DNA of 64,000 nt from Hyaloscypha bicolor E (Eukaryota > Ascomycota > Leotiomycetes > Helotiales > Hyaloscyphaceae), in contig NW_020194692.1 in NCBI RefSeq assembly GCF_002865645.1, forward strand, positions 318,208-382,207, written 5' to 3'. The position numbers and the translations under genes are program-made. A model generated the notes under the pieces. That model worked only from the letters and a program-made list of their open reading frames with translations, ran no database searches and had not been told where the DNA came from. This document shows, piece by piece, positions 9,391 through 21,812 of this stretch (its first letter is position 1; each line of letters begins with the position of its first letter).

Positions 9391-12300
9391 CTATTGAGAA
9401 TAAACCAACAGTGCATTCGAACCCCCACAGTACTCCGTCATGTTCCCACTACAAAAGTTCTCTTGACAGGTTGAGAGAGATATCGGTGAGCTTGTTGAAG
9501 CTATTGCATTCCCGCAATAACATTCCCTCCCAAACTCAACTCCAGCATACAAAAAGCCCCGAGCGCTACACGAACTGACGCACATCTCGACTGTCATAGC
9601 GTTTGTGGCTATGACATAGCTGTTAAAAGCTCTGGCTGCTACGTTATCGTTATAGCAAGCCTTCATTTGGTACGTGCTCACACTTGAAACAACTTGAGGC
9701 ATCACATACGCAGTATTGTTGTACACTGATAGTCTTGAAGAACCCCCACACTGTTGGGCGCTATTTCCCCCACATGCCATGGTGCATCCAGTTTGCCCCA
9801 GCGTGTGTCCTGATGAGAACGAGAACCCGCAGAAGCATTGCGTTCCATACTCGACGCCTGCCAGTGGAAAGTTGTTCGTTTGACAGTAGGATTGACACAA
9901 AGTGACGGTCATGGTTGAAACCGTAGTGCTCGCGTTGGTGAGCGCTCGGTTGCCAGTATTGTCGTTCGCGCAGCCGATGTATCCCCAACCAGGTAGGAGC
10001 GTTGGTGACAGAGTGGAACTGCTGCTGGATGAAGTTGTGGCAGTTATGACACTGGTACTTAGTGTGCTCGACACGGATGTTTGTCTGGATGATGAAGACG
10101 AGCTTGAACTCGAGGAGACTGATCCAAGAAGTGACGTGCTACTACTTGTCGTGGTCGTGAGAGCTGTGCTACTACTTGAGGGGGATTCAGTGTTCGTGCT
10201 TGACACCGAGGTCCCTCTGGATGATGAAGATGAACTGGAGCTCGAGACTGATCCAGGAAGTGTGGTGCTACTGCTTGTCGTAATCGGGAGGGTTGTGCTG
10301 CTCATGCTCGATGAGAGCGAGGAAGAGCTCGTGGTCGAGAGTGTTCCGCTGCTAGTGCTGGATGAGGATGATTGAGATGAACTCGAGCTTGACGAACTAT
10401 GTGTCGAGGATGTTGCTGTAAAAGAGGTGGAAGTACTAGATATACTAGATGTTGAGAGGGACCCACTGCTCGTGCTTGTTGAATGAGAGGAAGAACTCGT
10501 AGTTGACAACAATTGAGTACTTGTGCTGGAAGAAGGCAAAAATGATGAAGTGAGGGAAGTTATGGAGCTCGTGACCGATGATGAAATGGTCGAGAGCGAC
10601 GTTGACAGAATTGTGCTGGAGCTCCCTAGAACGCTTGATGATGAAGGTAGCACAACCAGTCTGGCTCCCCAAACACCAGAGTTGCTGTTTCCAGTTCCAA
10701 TTGCTTTGTGCATATAGCACGGATTTGACGGTCCAGGAGGCAACCAACTGAAAGCTACGCAGTTAGCGGCGTAGGCGCATAGTTCAGCGCATTGGGCGTA
10801 AGAGCCAACGTAAGACATCCCCAAGTCGTTCCCTGGACGGTCAAGAAAACACTCCAGGAAAAAGGTGTCCCCGTTCGTGGCTGTGTATATTGTTGCGTTT
10901 GAAGCTGGACAGGTGATAGCAACGGTCGGAGTGGGAGCTGGTACTGAGCTGGTCTGGGTTATTTGGGTCGAAGAGCCGGTCTGGGTGAAGGACGAGCTTG
11001 TTTGAGTCGACTGTGTTGACTGGCTTTGCTGGCTTACCGAGGAGCCAACTGTGGTGCTGCTGGATGTTGAAGATATGAGCTGGTATAAAGAGAGACCACT
11101 GGGGCCACCGCAAGTTTCTGATGCATTTCCATTACACGCCATGTTGCAACGTCCATCAGTTGCTAGAGTGGAACCAGCCACAAGGGTATTTCCACAATAA
11201 CATTCCGCAGAGTATTCAACTCCAAAAAAGGTATACCCAGCACAAAACGACGAACAGCTCTCTACTGTCATTGTGCTGCTTTGTGTGCTCTTCGTGGACA
11301 ATGTTCGTTGGGCAACTGAATCTGTCTGGCAGCCGACGTACATATATGCTCCCACCGTGGGAAGTGACCCCAGAGTTGAGATTTTGGTCGAGGATAAAGT
11401 TGTAGCGGTTGGTGAAGTTGTCACAACTGATGAATTATAGCTACTCAGGACGTACACTGAGATCCGGCTAGAGCCTCCACACATCTCAGAAGTCGACCCG
11501 GCACAAAGCATATTGCTGTAGATGGGTTAGTAATGGTTTGTCTTAAAGGCCATTCAAGTTATGCTTCGAGAGTACATCTTCAAGAGAACCCCCAAAAGCA
11601 AGGGTAAAATAAGACATACCAGGTTGTGGAGACAGCCGCTGTTGCAGAGCTTCCCAGTGAGTTTCCGCAATAACATTCAGTACCATATTCGGTCCCAAAG
11701 TAGTTGTAACCGCTGCAAGCTGCAGCACAACTCTCAAGTGTGTTGGTGGATGTAGCTCCGGGAATCTTGCCGGAAAGTGCTCTTGATCCTGTGTTGTCGG
11801 TAAAGCATCCGAGGTACTTGTAAGGGCCAACAGTTGGTAGAGAAGAGGGTGCGCTGATAGCCAGAGTACCATTCTGCGGGAAGTACTTCGTGGTGTCATA
11901 AAAGAGATATATATAGCCTCCTATTCCACCACAAATTTGAGTGCGGTCTCCAGGACAGAAATAAGTTGAACACAACGAATCTGCGACTTTCAAGCTAGGA
12001 GAGGGTATGTTAGATCCAACATAACATTCGGTGTTATATTCGGTTCCAGCAAAAGGCATACCAGCCGCCAGAGCTTGCTGCTGGCAAAGGCCATTCGTAT
12101 TATTGACGTTGTTGTATTGGGTGGGTTCGATGCGACTGGCCACACTATCCTGAAAGCAGCCCAAGTACTGGAATTGGGACTTCCCGCTAATCAGAGGCCC
12201 CACTTGCGGAGCTGCCAATGTGGCAGTGAAATTGAGGGTATGAACTCCAAAGGTTAAATCGTTCGTATTAAGCGTCCAAGCACCGGAGTAGATGATTGGG

Positions 12301-15124
12301 TCGGCATTCAAGACTGATACCCCGGGAGAGAACAATATTGCGGCTGTCGCAGTATCACCAGGAGAAATAAACAATCCTTCAGAAAGGTCGGTATTGGGAT
12401 TCTCTGCTCCAAGAACAGAGCCCTCAAGAGGTTTGGATTTCGTAATTTCCAGGTCAGAACCCCCCTCGTTTGTGAAACTGATGGTCACGCTCAATTGGCC
12501 GATGCCGACTGAAGTCCCTAAGTCGACCTGATTGGTACAGCCATCGGCAGGGACAACACAGTCTGGAATGGTGATCCACCCTCCTTCACTCGTGGACTGC
12601 TGGAGAAGAGCAATGGGAGAAGAGTCTGCCGATGCCACGAGCGTCGTGTACACCATGCCTCCGTTGGTATATATTTGGAGAAGGGAGAAGTAATTTCCAA
12701 TGGCTGAAGCGTTGAAAAGTACATTGACAGTGACAGACGTGCCGTTGCGAATAACGCTTCCCACAGCTGGGAGATCGTTGGAGGTAAAGACGCCATTCTT
12801 GTCCAAGACAGAGTTGCCATTTGCCGAACCACCCACCGTGACATTGGTGTTTGCGACAGTGGGGATGATGTTGTCTGTAAAGGCATATCCGAGGATTACG
12901 AGGTCAGATTGTCCGATGTCCTGGATAACAAAGGTACTGGCGGAACCTGTCTCGGCTGCCGCGGATCCAATAACCAGAGGAGCGAAGTCAACTTGCAGTG
13001 GTATCAAAGATGCATACGGGTTCGCACTAACACTTTTCCCGGTCACTGAGATAGGTTGCTGCGTAGAAAATCCTGTCACTCCGTTGGCAGTGCGAAGGGT
13101 TATAGACGTTGACTGGACTCCAGGAGCTACGGCTGCCGTAAGGTTGAAAGTGATAGGAAATGAAAAGATTGCACCAGTGCTCAGGCTCCCTCGCGGTAAG
13201 CTGGAGTTTGACACCTGGTAAGTTGACATGTAGGGAGCTGTGATGTTGATGCTGGTAATCGGAATATTTGCAGTGCACGTCAAATTCAGCGTCTTCGTTG
13301 ATCCAATAGCGATGGAGCCAAAGTTGAGGGGATCGTTGCAAGTCAACGGCGATTTGACAGGGGATCCGTAGCCAACCACAGTACCGGCAGTGGTAATGAG
13401 ATAGTAGCGGCCATCTCCGAAAACCACACGTTGATATTTTGCAACAGAAGAGGCAGAGTTCAGTGGTATTCTCGTCATTTGCCCATTGACAGGGACCGCA
13501 TTATACGCTCGAACCCCAGCATCAGGATCCAAAGACCACAGGATCGCAGTACCTTGCTGGCCCTTGTAAGATGTAATAGTTGGCGGACCAACGCCAGCAC
13601 GACCAGTGACGATATCACCTGTTTGAGCAACTAAGGTGAAAGCAGGGCGTCCACTCGAGTCAAAGCCCAACGCGTAAACGTAAGTCGGAGATCCAACGGG
13701 GGTCATGTAGAGATAACCGCCTTCCAGAGGATACGACCCTGGATTGCCGAACACCGGCGAACCGCTTGGAGGGGTAATGGTCTGAATGATTGCATCGCCA
13801 CCAGCAGATCCAAGTTTGTATCCGCCAAGATTGTCGGCATTTGTGATGTAGCAGTTTCCATTCTTTCCACACCCAACGATCAGGCGAGCCACTCCGCCAC
13901 CACTAAATGTACCCGGATCTGGAAGCATGACCCCCCCTGAGCCAAGATCGCGATCAGCAGCGTCCATTGCTTGATACTGGTAGGTCTCAAAGTAGTCTTG
14001 TTGAGTAAGAGCCCCTGTTGTTTTGTTGACGGCAAGGTTGACAAACGCCTCAGAGAGTGTATCTAGATGAAGATGCCCTGAAGCAGGAAGAAGTCCATTA
14101 TTTGAAACCTTGTACGCATTTCCAGTTGAAAAGAAGATGCGACCCGAGTTGTCTGATACGATCGGCATGCCGGACATCCAGACTCCGCACCCTCCTCCCC
14201 CACCATTCCAGGTTCCATCCTGGGGAGCTGCGGTGGGTCCAGCACTGGTAGAGTAGCCAGTAAGATATTTCCCTTGGGTACTCATACCGACGATCCAGCC
14301 AGTGTAATTATACTGGTCACAGTGGCCACCAAAACCTGCAAAGACAACTCCGTTGACCAAATTCAAAGAGGCTCTTTGATGCACGGTACCTCCAGTAAAA
14401 TATCGAGTATGATCATTGTCGGCTATTCAAAGTTAGAGAAAACATCATTCAAGCTATAATACTATTTAAATCTTACCTGTTTCGCCTTGGATGTTGACAG
14501 GGAATCCGGGCTTTTCTTTCAGCGTAGCGGCATCAATTGCATGAAAATAAAATGCCCCGTTCTGATATCCTCTCAAGCCCGGCGCCAAATAACTTTTAGC
14601 CCAAAAGTATATTGTATCCGTTGATGGATCAATCACTGGTGTCCCCGTAATCCCAATTGTTCCACTGATGTCGTTGCAGGAACCTAAATCAGCAACGTTG
14701 AATGGGGCTTCTCCGTCTAACGACAAATCCCGACTGGTAACCAGGGTTCCATTCACGGCATCGAGGGAAAATATTCGATTCTGCTCGGAAAAAACAAGTA
14801 CCACCTGGCGGTTGGTGCTGCTTGGAGTATAGACCAAAGGCTTTGCGTAAAACTGCTCTAGCTGGCCGTATGGATTTGAAGGAAGATTGAATTGCCATAT
14901 CTGACCGAAAGACCCACCACCAACAACCGCGGGGTCCATATTATGATTTGGGAGATAGCCTGTCTGAGAAGAATCTGTTACAAATTCAATTAGTTTGTGT
15001 TCGTACAGAGTACCAAGTATCTATCCTTACCGGCGTCCATAATTGAGTCTGTTGGATCATATCCTTGAACTGATAAACAGAAACTGAGGCCCAATAGGCC
15101 CTTAAGGGCTATTGAGACCCTCAT
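9391..15124 (-). CDS. Large secreted beta-propeller / ASH / WSC-domain protein
   Basis: Four exons (15124-15031, 14974-14477, 14422-11620, 11515-9391) join in frame to 1839 aa. Introns have consensus donors (GTAAGG, GTAAGA, GTATGT); the last has a CTAAC branch point. A signal peptide (MRVSIALKGLLGLSFCLSVQG) is followed by a PQQ-type beta-propeller region (about 35-550) and immunoglobulin-like ASH/choice-of-anchor repeats (about 555-950, e.g. CNDPLNFGSIAIG). Then come three WSC domains (about 965-1255), a PAN/Apple-like module with five cysteines (about 1310-1395) and a ~190-residue Ser/Thr mucin-like stretch. Two more WSC domains end at the C-terminus. The WSC signatures CF..N and CYCG..CNM.C.G....CGG are clear. 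WSC domains bind glucans, so a cell-wall-attached role is likely. No catalytic site or GPI signal is seen. Confidence 0.9.
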
Positions 15125-16691
15125 TTTGCCGTTCCACGAAGAGTCTTTATTATGCAAGTAAAATTTCAAGGGTAAGAAAATAGAGTTGGAAGAAATGCCG
15201 CCAGAAAACGAAAGTAAGAAGAAACGACAATGAAGGTAGTAGTGACTGTGAAGATGCTGTGATAGCGAAGCAGTAATGACTGTGAAGCAGTGACAGAAGC
15301 AACTGGATCAATAGAAAACCATTTCTTTGAGAAAAGAAGTGCTACTCATCTTCAAGCAACCGAAGAATGGTTGGCCCTCGTGGTTGTGGAGCTTGCTGCG
15401 TGCTCACCCGAGAACCATCATGTCAATTTGCATGTAGCTTTGTCTTGGAAAATTGATTTAGACTGGGCACTATTTGCAGGCTGGCTGTTTGGCCCAATGC
15501 AGAACGGCTGTGCCTGGCGGTGGCTTAAGGGGCTTTAAAGATGGAATTGCTTATTATGATTGTGCTTACGGGTCGAAGCCTCCCGGAATCTGGTGCCTAA
15601 TCTGCGACAGAACGAAAAGCTTAGCCAAGCCTCGCAGCCACCATTGTGCACAACGCGTAAAACGCTAAAAGCGCAAATTATTTTATGTCTCAAAGCCACA
15701 AACTCCTAACGCTTTGTCACACCTGCAGCGCCGTACCGCCGGACCCTCAGTCTCAGGAACAAAGCCACCACATGCAAGCTTCGATAGTGTGGTCGCACTC
15801 GCCCACTCGGGTAATACCCTTGTGGCACACATCCCTGTCGAGAATTTGATTTATGTTCTACGATACAGTAAAGTTACGAGCTTCTCGGCGGGACGGAGTA
15901 ATGGTTTGGCGCATAAAATTTCAATACTCTCGGGCCACGAACAGGCGGGTACATGGCTCCCACCTCGGAGTCCCCGACAGTCTCGGATTGGCGTATCGCG
16001 AACAATACACAATAACGCTTGGGCAGAAATTTTGTTGGATGGACTTTTGCCCCTATTGATAGATACATCTTAGATGAGGAAGTACCCAACGGGAGGGTGT
16101 TCATGGGATTAGTCACAAAACTGGCTGAGGAGTTGCATGGAGATGGTAGATCCGGGACCAGTAACAAATGCACATTTAGACGGTCTTCTTGAAGAGAACT
16201 CTTTTTAACAATGGGTTTTTGCTGTAGTAAATAAACCAACTCAACTTTTACTGCTTAAGGATACTTTCCTAATCATAGAATTAGAAATCATAAATCTCAA
16301 TCTCCTACATACATAAATTGCTTTCCAAATGGCTTCTGCATATTACAAGATAGTGAACCCTTTTTCCTTGAATTATTAGGCAATGTCAATATCCTAGTGC
16401 TTGTCAAAACTTAATCACAGAGAAACTGCTCCAAGGCATGGTCTTTTTGAATCATAAAATATTTGCATGTCTCAACACAATGATGCTTAGAACAAGCTTT
16501 ATCATTAAAATAGAAGTACACTCAAATCCAAAAAATTGCAGACCATTCTATCCAAATTATCATCCCTTCGCTACAATACGTTTGTTCCCAAGCCATTTTC
16601 AAAAAGGGAGCCCACCGCCTTCACCATTAGACATCAACCTGCAAGCTCAAGCGCCCCACAATCACCAAAATCCCCTACCCAGGTTCTGTGC
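15125..16691. other. Intergenic, nothing recognised
   Basis: No gene supported. Near 15240-15300 there are imperfect short repeats of a GTGACTGTGAAG type. Open frames at 15290-15538 and 15714-16073 (+) lack domains or plausible signal sequences. Confidence 0.35.
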
Positions 16692-17886
16692 TTACTCAAC
16701 GAAGTAGCCATCAAGATAGTAGCCGTAGCTGCTGGTAACCTCGTAATGATTGCCTGCAGCATCGTACTGGCCAGGGTTGGTGGCATACGCAGGTCCGTAG
16801 GAAGTAGAGAAGTAGGTGCATGTAAGAATACCATTGGCCCCATTTTCGGTCAGAACATAGACGTTGAAGAAAACGCAAGGTCCAAGCCCGATGTTGTGAG
16901 CGGCATTGTATGCAGTCTGAGCGGCACAAGATGTAGCGCAGAGAGAAGGATCAAAAGGAACATTTTGACCAAAAGTTTGGACGCGGAGGTAGCCGTGATT
17001 AATCACTGGTGCCGGTGCGTTTATGGAGTCCCCCCCAAAGGGAACAGGACCTTCATAGCCAGGGAGGGTGGGAGCCGAGGTTTTGATGTAGGCGTTGGAA
17101 CCAGCGATGACGACGTGGAATTGTCCTTGGAATTGGCCGACGTTCGTAGCTTGATCTGCAGTGACCGGAATACCGTAGAACGCACACTTTAACAGCGTTG
17201 CTGAAGGAGAGGTGGCCAGCCCTGGACAGACAGTGTCATCAGGTACCTGAGTCGCCACGCTCACGACCAAAGGATTCCGCTCATAGTCTGAAATAACGAA
17301 ATTAGCAAACGCCAAGGCAAACGAGAGAGACCTTACAGATATTGAACGCAACACAGCCCGCAAGTGAGTTACACTTGGCAGCGCAAACCTGAGGATTATA
17401 TCCTGCTGCAAGGCCTTGGGTGGTATATGTCAAGTATTGTGAAGTCTTGACGGCGGCCAATAGATTAACGAATTCTGGCACAAGGGCGTATCCTGAAGGA
17501 ATAGCGGCGGGTTGTGCTGCTGCAGAGGCTGCTGCAGCAAAAGGTGCATAGCTTTGGAATGCTGCTGGGCTATCCGTAGGAACTGTGACTTGTGGCGCAT
17601 TGAAAGATCGTGTGGTGCAGGTCACTTGTCGCTTGCCGACAACAACACTGTCTTCTACAACATTGGTTGCAGTGACAACAGTGGTGTTGGTGTTAACAGC
17701 CTCCACAACGTCCGATGCAACCGAGGTAATGTTGAAATTCGTCATCTGAGGTGCAGCATCACCGGCTGGTGCAGCAACATCTGGGAGGACTGGGACATCT
17801 TGATAAGATCCGATTGCATAATCCAGCTCCGATTGTGCTGCGGCGATTCCGCAAAGGACGGAGAGAACAACGAAGGCACTCTTCAT
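16692..17886 (-). CDS. Secreted protein with Kex2 site, PAN-like cysteine module
   Basis: Two exons (17886-17337, 17287-16692) joined over a 49-bp GTAAGG..TTTCAG intron give 381 aa. A signal peptide spans residues 1-17 (MKSAFVVLSVLCGIAAA). A Val/Thr-rich propeptide ends in a GKRQ Kex2-type dibasic site at 85-86. The mature part has an Ala-rich region and then a C..C....C..F cysteine pattern (VCAAKCNSLAGCVAFNIYYE). That pattern resembles the PAN/Apple-like modules of many Pezizomycotina secreted proteins. The C-terminal third contains further paired cysteines (LCATSCAAQTAY, CVFFNVYVL, CTYF). No enzyme signature is seen. It probably acts at the cell surface or outside; the role is unknown. Confidence 0.85.
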
Positions 17887-18596
17887 GGTGAATGAATGAT
17901 TTAAAGGAGTGACGAGAATTGCGAAGTACAAATAACTCGGAATGCGAGAGTGGGGAAGGAGATTCTGAAGAGGAGACAAAGGGAACCAGGAAATAATAAA
18001 TACTTAAGCCAGGAAATATTGCTGAGACGCTTTGAGGACATTACGTTCAAAATATTGAATAATCTGGATCAAAAGTTTGCCGAACCTTGTGCTCTGTGGC
18101 TGTTCCAGATCACCTTGGGAAGAATAAAGATTTGTGGAGAAACATTCAGCTCCACAATGCTCTGGATGTAATAATATTATCAGCGGCTCGTAAAATCTAC
18201 TCTCACAAATTCCTGCAGGGGAAGAAAAACAAAAGACGCCTCTTCTGACTCGGGTATTGTTGCTGCAGGTACGCGGCATGGCGCACGTGCGTAAACTTGG
18301 GGCTATTGGCTTCTCCTACCTCTTGCCGCCCTCAGCTGCCTCATCCTGCAGGAAAAATTGCTCCCCTGGGTTCGAGACTTTGGATCATTGATTTCTTCTC
18401 ACAAACAGATCTCGAAATAGAAACGCTCCCTTCGGTGCATGAATACCCGACTCAGCATAGGGGATGCCCAATTCGGAAAAAGTCTTTTTGATTTATTGCG
18501 CATTGGTCATCGAGAACAACACCAAGTTGGCCAACTTCTCAACACAACTTTTTCGACTTTTTCTATGTGCGCACTTTTATACTGTAGTTGTACATC

Positions 18597-20282
18597 ATGG
18601 CGACAAGGAAGAGACAGAATTCGAGTATGAGCATGTCAGAAATCCAGACAAATGTCCAACATCGCAGCCCTTTTGCAGATCCAAACCCATTCGATGACCC
18701 TCAACCAGAACCTAGACCATCCCCATCCCCGCCAACCTCCGAATCATACCTCTCTCGGACCCCGACTTTGAGGCAGGGCAAACACAAGTTTGTAAGCTAC
18801 AGACTGAAAGGGGACTATCCTAAGCCATGGATGGACCATCCAAGGCTGAAGAGAACTATGCTGAATAACTACATTGTTACTTTCTTCATGGTTCTTGGTG
18901 TTCTCTTGAGTGCTCTCATCTGTTTTATGTCTGCCCGGACAGTAGACAGACGGCCTGTAAGTTCCCTGACTTTACTCGGCCTATGGAGTTTGACACTGAT
19001 TGTTGTTTCTGGTCTGAAGTACTGTCTTGTTTTGCAGGATGACTTTAAGTCTCTTGATCCGAATATTTGGAATCACGAGGTGCAGGTAATAATCTTGGGC
19101 GTTTCTACAGGATTCCGCTGAGCATTGGACAGATCGACGGATTTGGTACAGGTTCCTTTGACTGGACCACGACGGACCCGAAAAATTCTTACGTAGATAA
19201 AGATGGACTTCACATAGTTCCGACATTGACGAACGAAACTACTGACATAAGCAATGACCAGCTTTACAACGGATATACACTCAATCTCACCACTGCCGGT
19301 GGAGATAGTTCCTGTACTAGCAAAGTGGTAGATTCCTGTTCTATCAAGTCCAACTCGACACTGGGAAACATGATACCCCCAGTCCGGTCCGCAAGACTCA
19401 CAACGCAGGGCAAAAAGACTATCAAGTTCGGCCGAGTAGAGGTGACCGCGAAGTTGCCTGCCGGAGATTGGCTCTGGCCAGCGATATGTTAGTCTCATTA
19501 AATCCGTCCCCTGCCTTGCATACCTAATGGCTTTCTCAATTTCCTAGGGATGATGCCAGAAGACTCAACGTATGGAATTTGGCCCGCGAGCGGCGAAATT
19601 GATATTATGGAAGCACGAGGCAACAACTATAGTTATCCTGGGGGCAGAGACGTGTTCACAAGTACATTGCATTGGGGTGAGCCGATTCAGACACATAAAG
19701 GCCATTTTATTAACATTCTTTCAGGTCCTTCTCCAGACACCGATGCATTCTGGAGAACAACAGCTGGGAAAGCGCTCCGCAGGAAAGATTATTCAGAAAC
19801 CTTCCATACCTATGGCCTTGAATGGACAGAGAAATATCTATTCTTCTATATCGACAGCCGCCTTAACGAAGTTCTATTTATCTCTTTTCAGACCAAGCAA
19901 AATTTCTGGCAGCGCGGCGAATTTGATACGATGGCGGATAATCCCGAATTCCTTCCAAACCCCTGGTCTCAAACCGACTCAAAAGCAGCGCCGTTCGATC
20001 AGGAATTTTTCCTCATCCTCAACGTGGCTGTGGGGGCTAGAAATGGCTGGTTTCCGTAGGTTTTTCCACGTCACAATTGTTCTCCCATTGGCAAGTCTAT
20101 GTTTGCTAATCCACGACTACAGAGATGCCAAGGATGGAAAACCTTGGATAGATGCGGGCACAAATGCACAATGGGACTTCTATAGCGATGCTGCGGCTTG
20201 GTTACCAACGTGGGGCAAAGGGGACTCGAGGGGAATGACTGTGAAGAGTGTAAAGATGTGGCAGGAAGGCGCATGCAAGTGA
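18597..20282 (+). CDS. GH16 beta-glucanase-like enzyme, type II membrane protein
   Basis: Five exons (18597-18956, 19038-19085, 19133-19487, 19548-20055, 20123-20282) join in frame to 476 aa. The N-terminal ~90 residues are a Pro/Ser-rich cytosolic tail. A transmembrane helix sits at about 92-112. The rest is a GH16 domain of the beta-1,3-glucanase/glucan-binding-protein type. The catalytic motif SGEIDIMEARGN supplies nucleophile Glu271, Asp273 and acid/base Glu276, and GIWPASGE precedes it. Typical flanking signatures FHTYGLEWTEKYLFFYID and FFLILNVAVGARNGWFP are present. It likely cuts or remodels beta-1,3-glucan at the plasma membrane/wall interface. The start is the ATG at 18597; the frame upstream has no other ATG nearby. 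Confidence 0.92.
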
Positions 20283-21812
20283 AATGCAAGGATTGTAATA
20301 TTAGATAATGGGTGTCGGGGGGTCGGGTGTTAAGGGTTTTGCTTTTTGTGTTTGATAGATTAGATCTGAGTTATGCATTGCATTGTTCCCAATCTCAAAC
20401 CTCGTCGCCCGCTCTTGCACATACATTACTCTCGCATCTCAGGCTTCTCCTTCTAGAATTTCAACGGCAAGAAAGCTAACCTCGAAAAACTATCCACCCC
20501 TGAAATCTCTGCGGGTCTGGACTGACTTCAGAACTTCCAGCTGAACAGCGCGGGGTCGATGATCTACGCGGCATCTGCTGGGTCATTTTCTACCCGAGCC
20601 CCTCTTCGTGACATGCGAAGGATCAAATCTAAGCGGCTGCAGAACCCCACGCCCAGCCGAACAGCCCCCTGGCTTGGGACGGGCGGCTGGGTAGCCTTAT
20701 CGGAGATTTCCACACGTGCCGCCCATCATGACAGCCCCTGGCGCTAATCATCCGTGGCTACAACGGCACAGTCCTGCGGTCCTTACGGCAGGTTGTAGCG
20801 AGCAATTGGGCCAGGGTTCTTAGTCTCGATTTTTCAAGGTCGCTACAGCCCTGGTCTGCTCAAACCGTTGCTGTGGCTGGTGAAGCTTTGCTTAGCACGC
20901 ATCACCACCCTTACTAGCTCTTCAAAACTTTCCCAAACCCCATTGGCTCCTGAAGTAAAGCCCTCCGACCAACCAAACGGCGCCCAACGCGAGCGCATCT
21001 TCTACCGACCTTTCATATCTTCCTCCACTGGAATAAGTTCTATGTGAGCGCTCACTCCAGAGGCCCTATTCCCGATTAAGTTAAGTCCCAGTGTACTTTC
21101 CCCAAGTCCCCCAGGTCCCTGCCTGTACTAACCAGCATTCAGACTTGTGGTCCCGCTCTACGCATTAAGCGGGACGAGAAATACCTCATGCCTGTCGAAA
21201 GGGGAATCTCACTAGCCGCTCAAAGAAAGAGCCCCTGCTAGGCGGATTCATACCAACACTATTTCATCCTTCGGTTTTACCAAACCAGGACCGTGGAACC
21301 GGGCTGAGCTCCCCTAAGGAGTGTGCGGCCGCCGATACGTTGCCCCATCCCGGAAGCTCCTACCGCATGCGGCTTTCTGAACCCCTATGCACTCCCCTTT
21401 CTTAATTGATCACACCTTTCACCTCTCTCCGCATTGGATCCCAAAGTAGCAGTACCAACCCTGAAATAGATTGGGGACCATTGACGGGGCTTGCGAACCC
21501 CCACCCGCTCTCGCAAACCAAGGCTCGAGCACAGTCCAATATGCCCTCAACCATGTATCGAGCTTTCAAATATTGCATCTTACAGCGGCTACGCAGCCGG
21601 TGTCAGGCGAGAGCCACCAGGACGCCACAAATTGGCAGAATATTGAGGATGTCTCTTGTACATGGAAGTGACGGGACTGCCGCTATTGCTGCGATCTCAG
21701 AGGGATATCTTCTACCCCTCAGAACTCAGCACGCCACCGCCATTTCTTCACCAAGGCCTTGAGACAGCAGGAACCTCTTTGGTGTTTCTGTAACACACTT
21801 GTCATTCAATCA
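20283..21812. other. Intergenic, nothing recognised
   Basis: A 1.5-kb stretch that is GC-richer than its surroundings between about 20520 and 21400. No coding region with domain or splice support was found on either strand. Confidence 0.35.

Noticed and set aside
9902..10375. Long plus-strand open frame opposite the WSC gene
   Set aside because: It mirrors the Ser-rich repeat of the minus-strand gene (TCN/AGY codons read backwards) and has no independent features.
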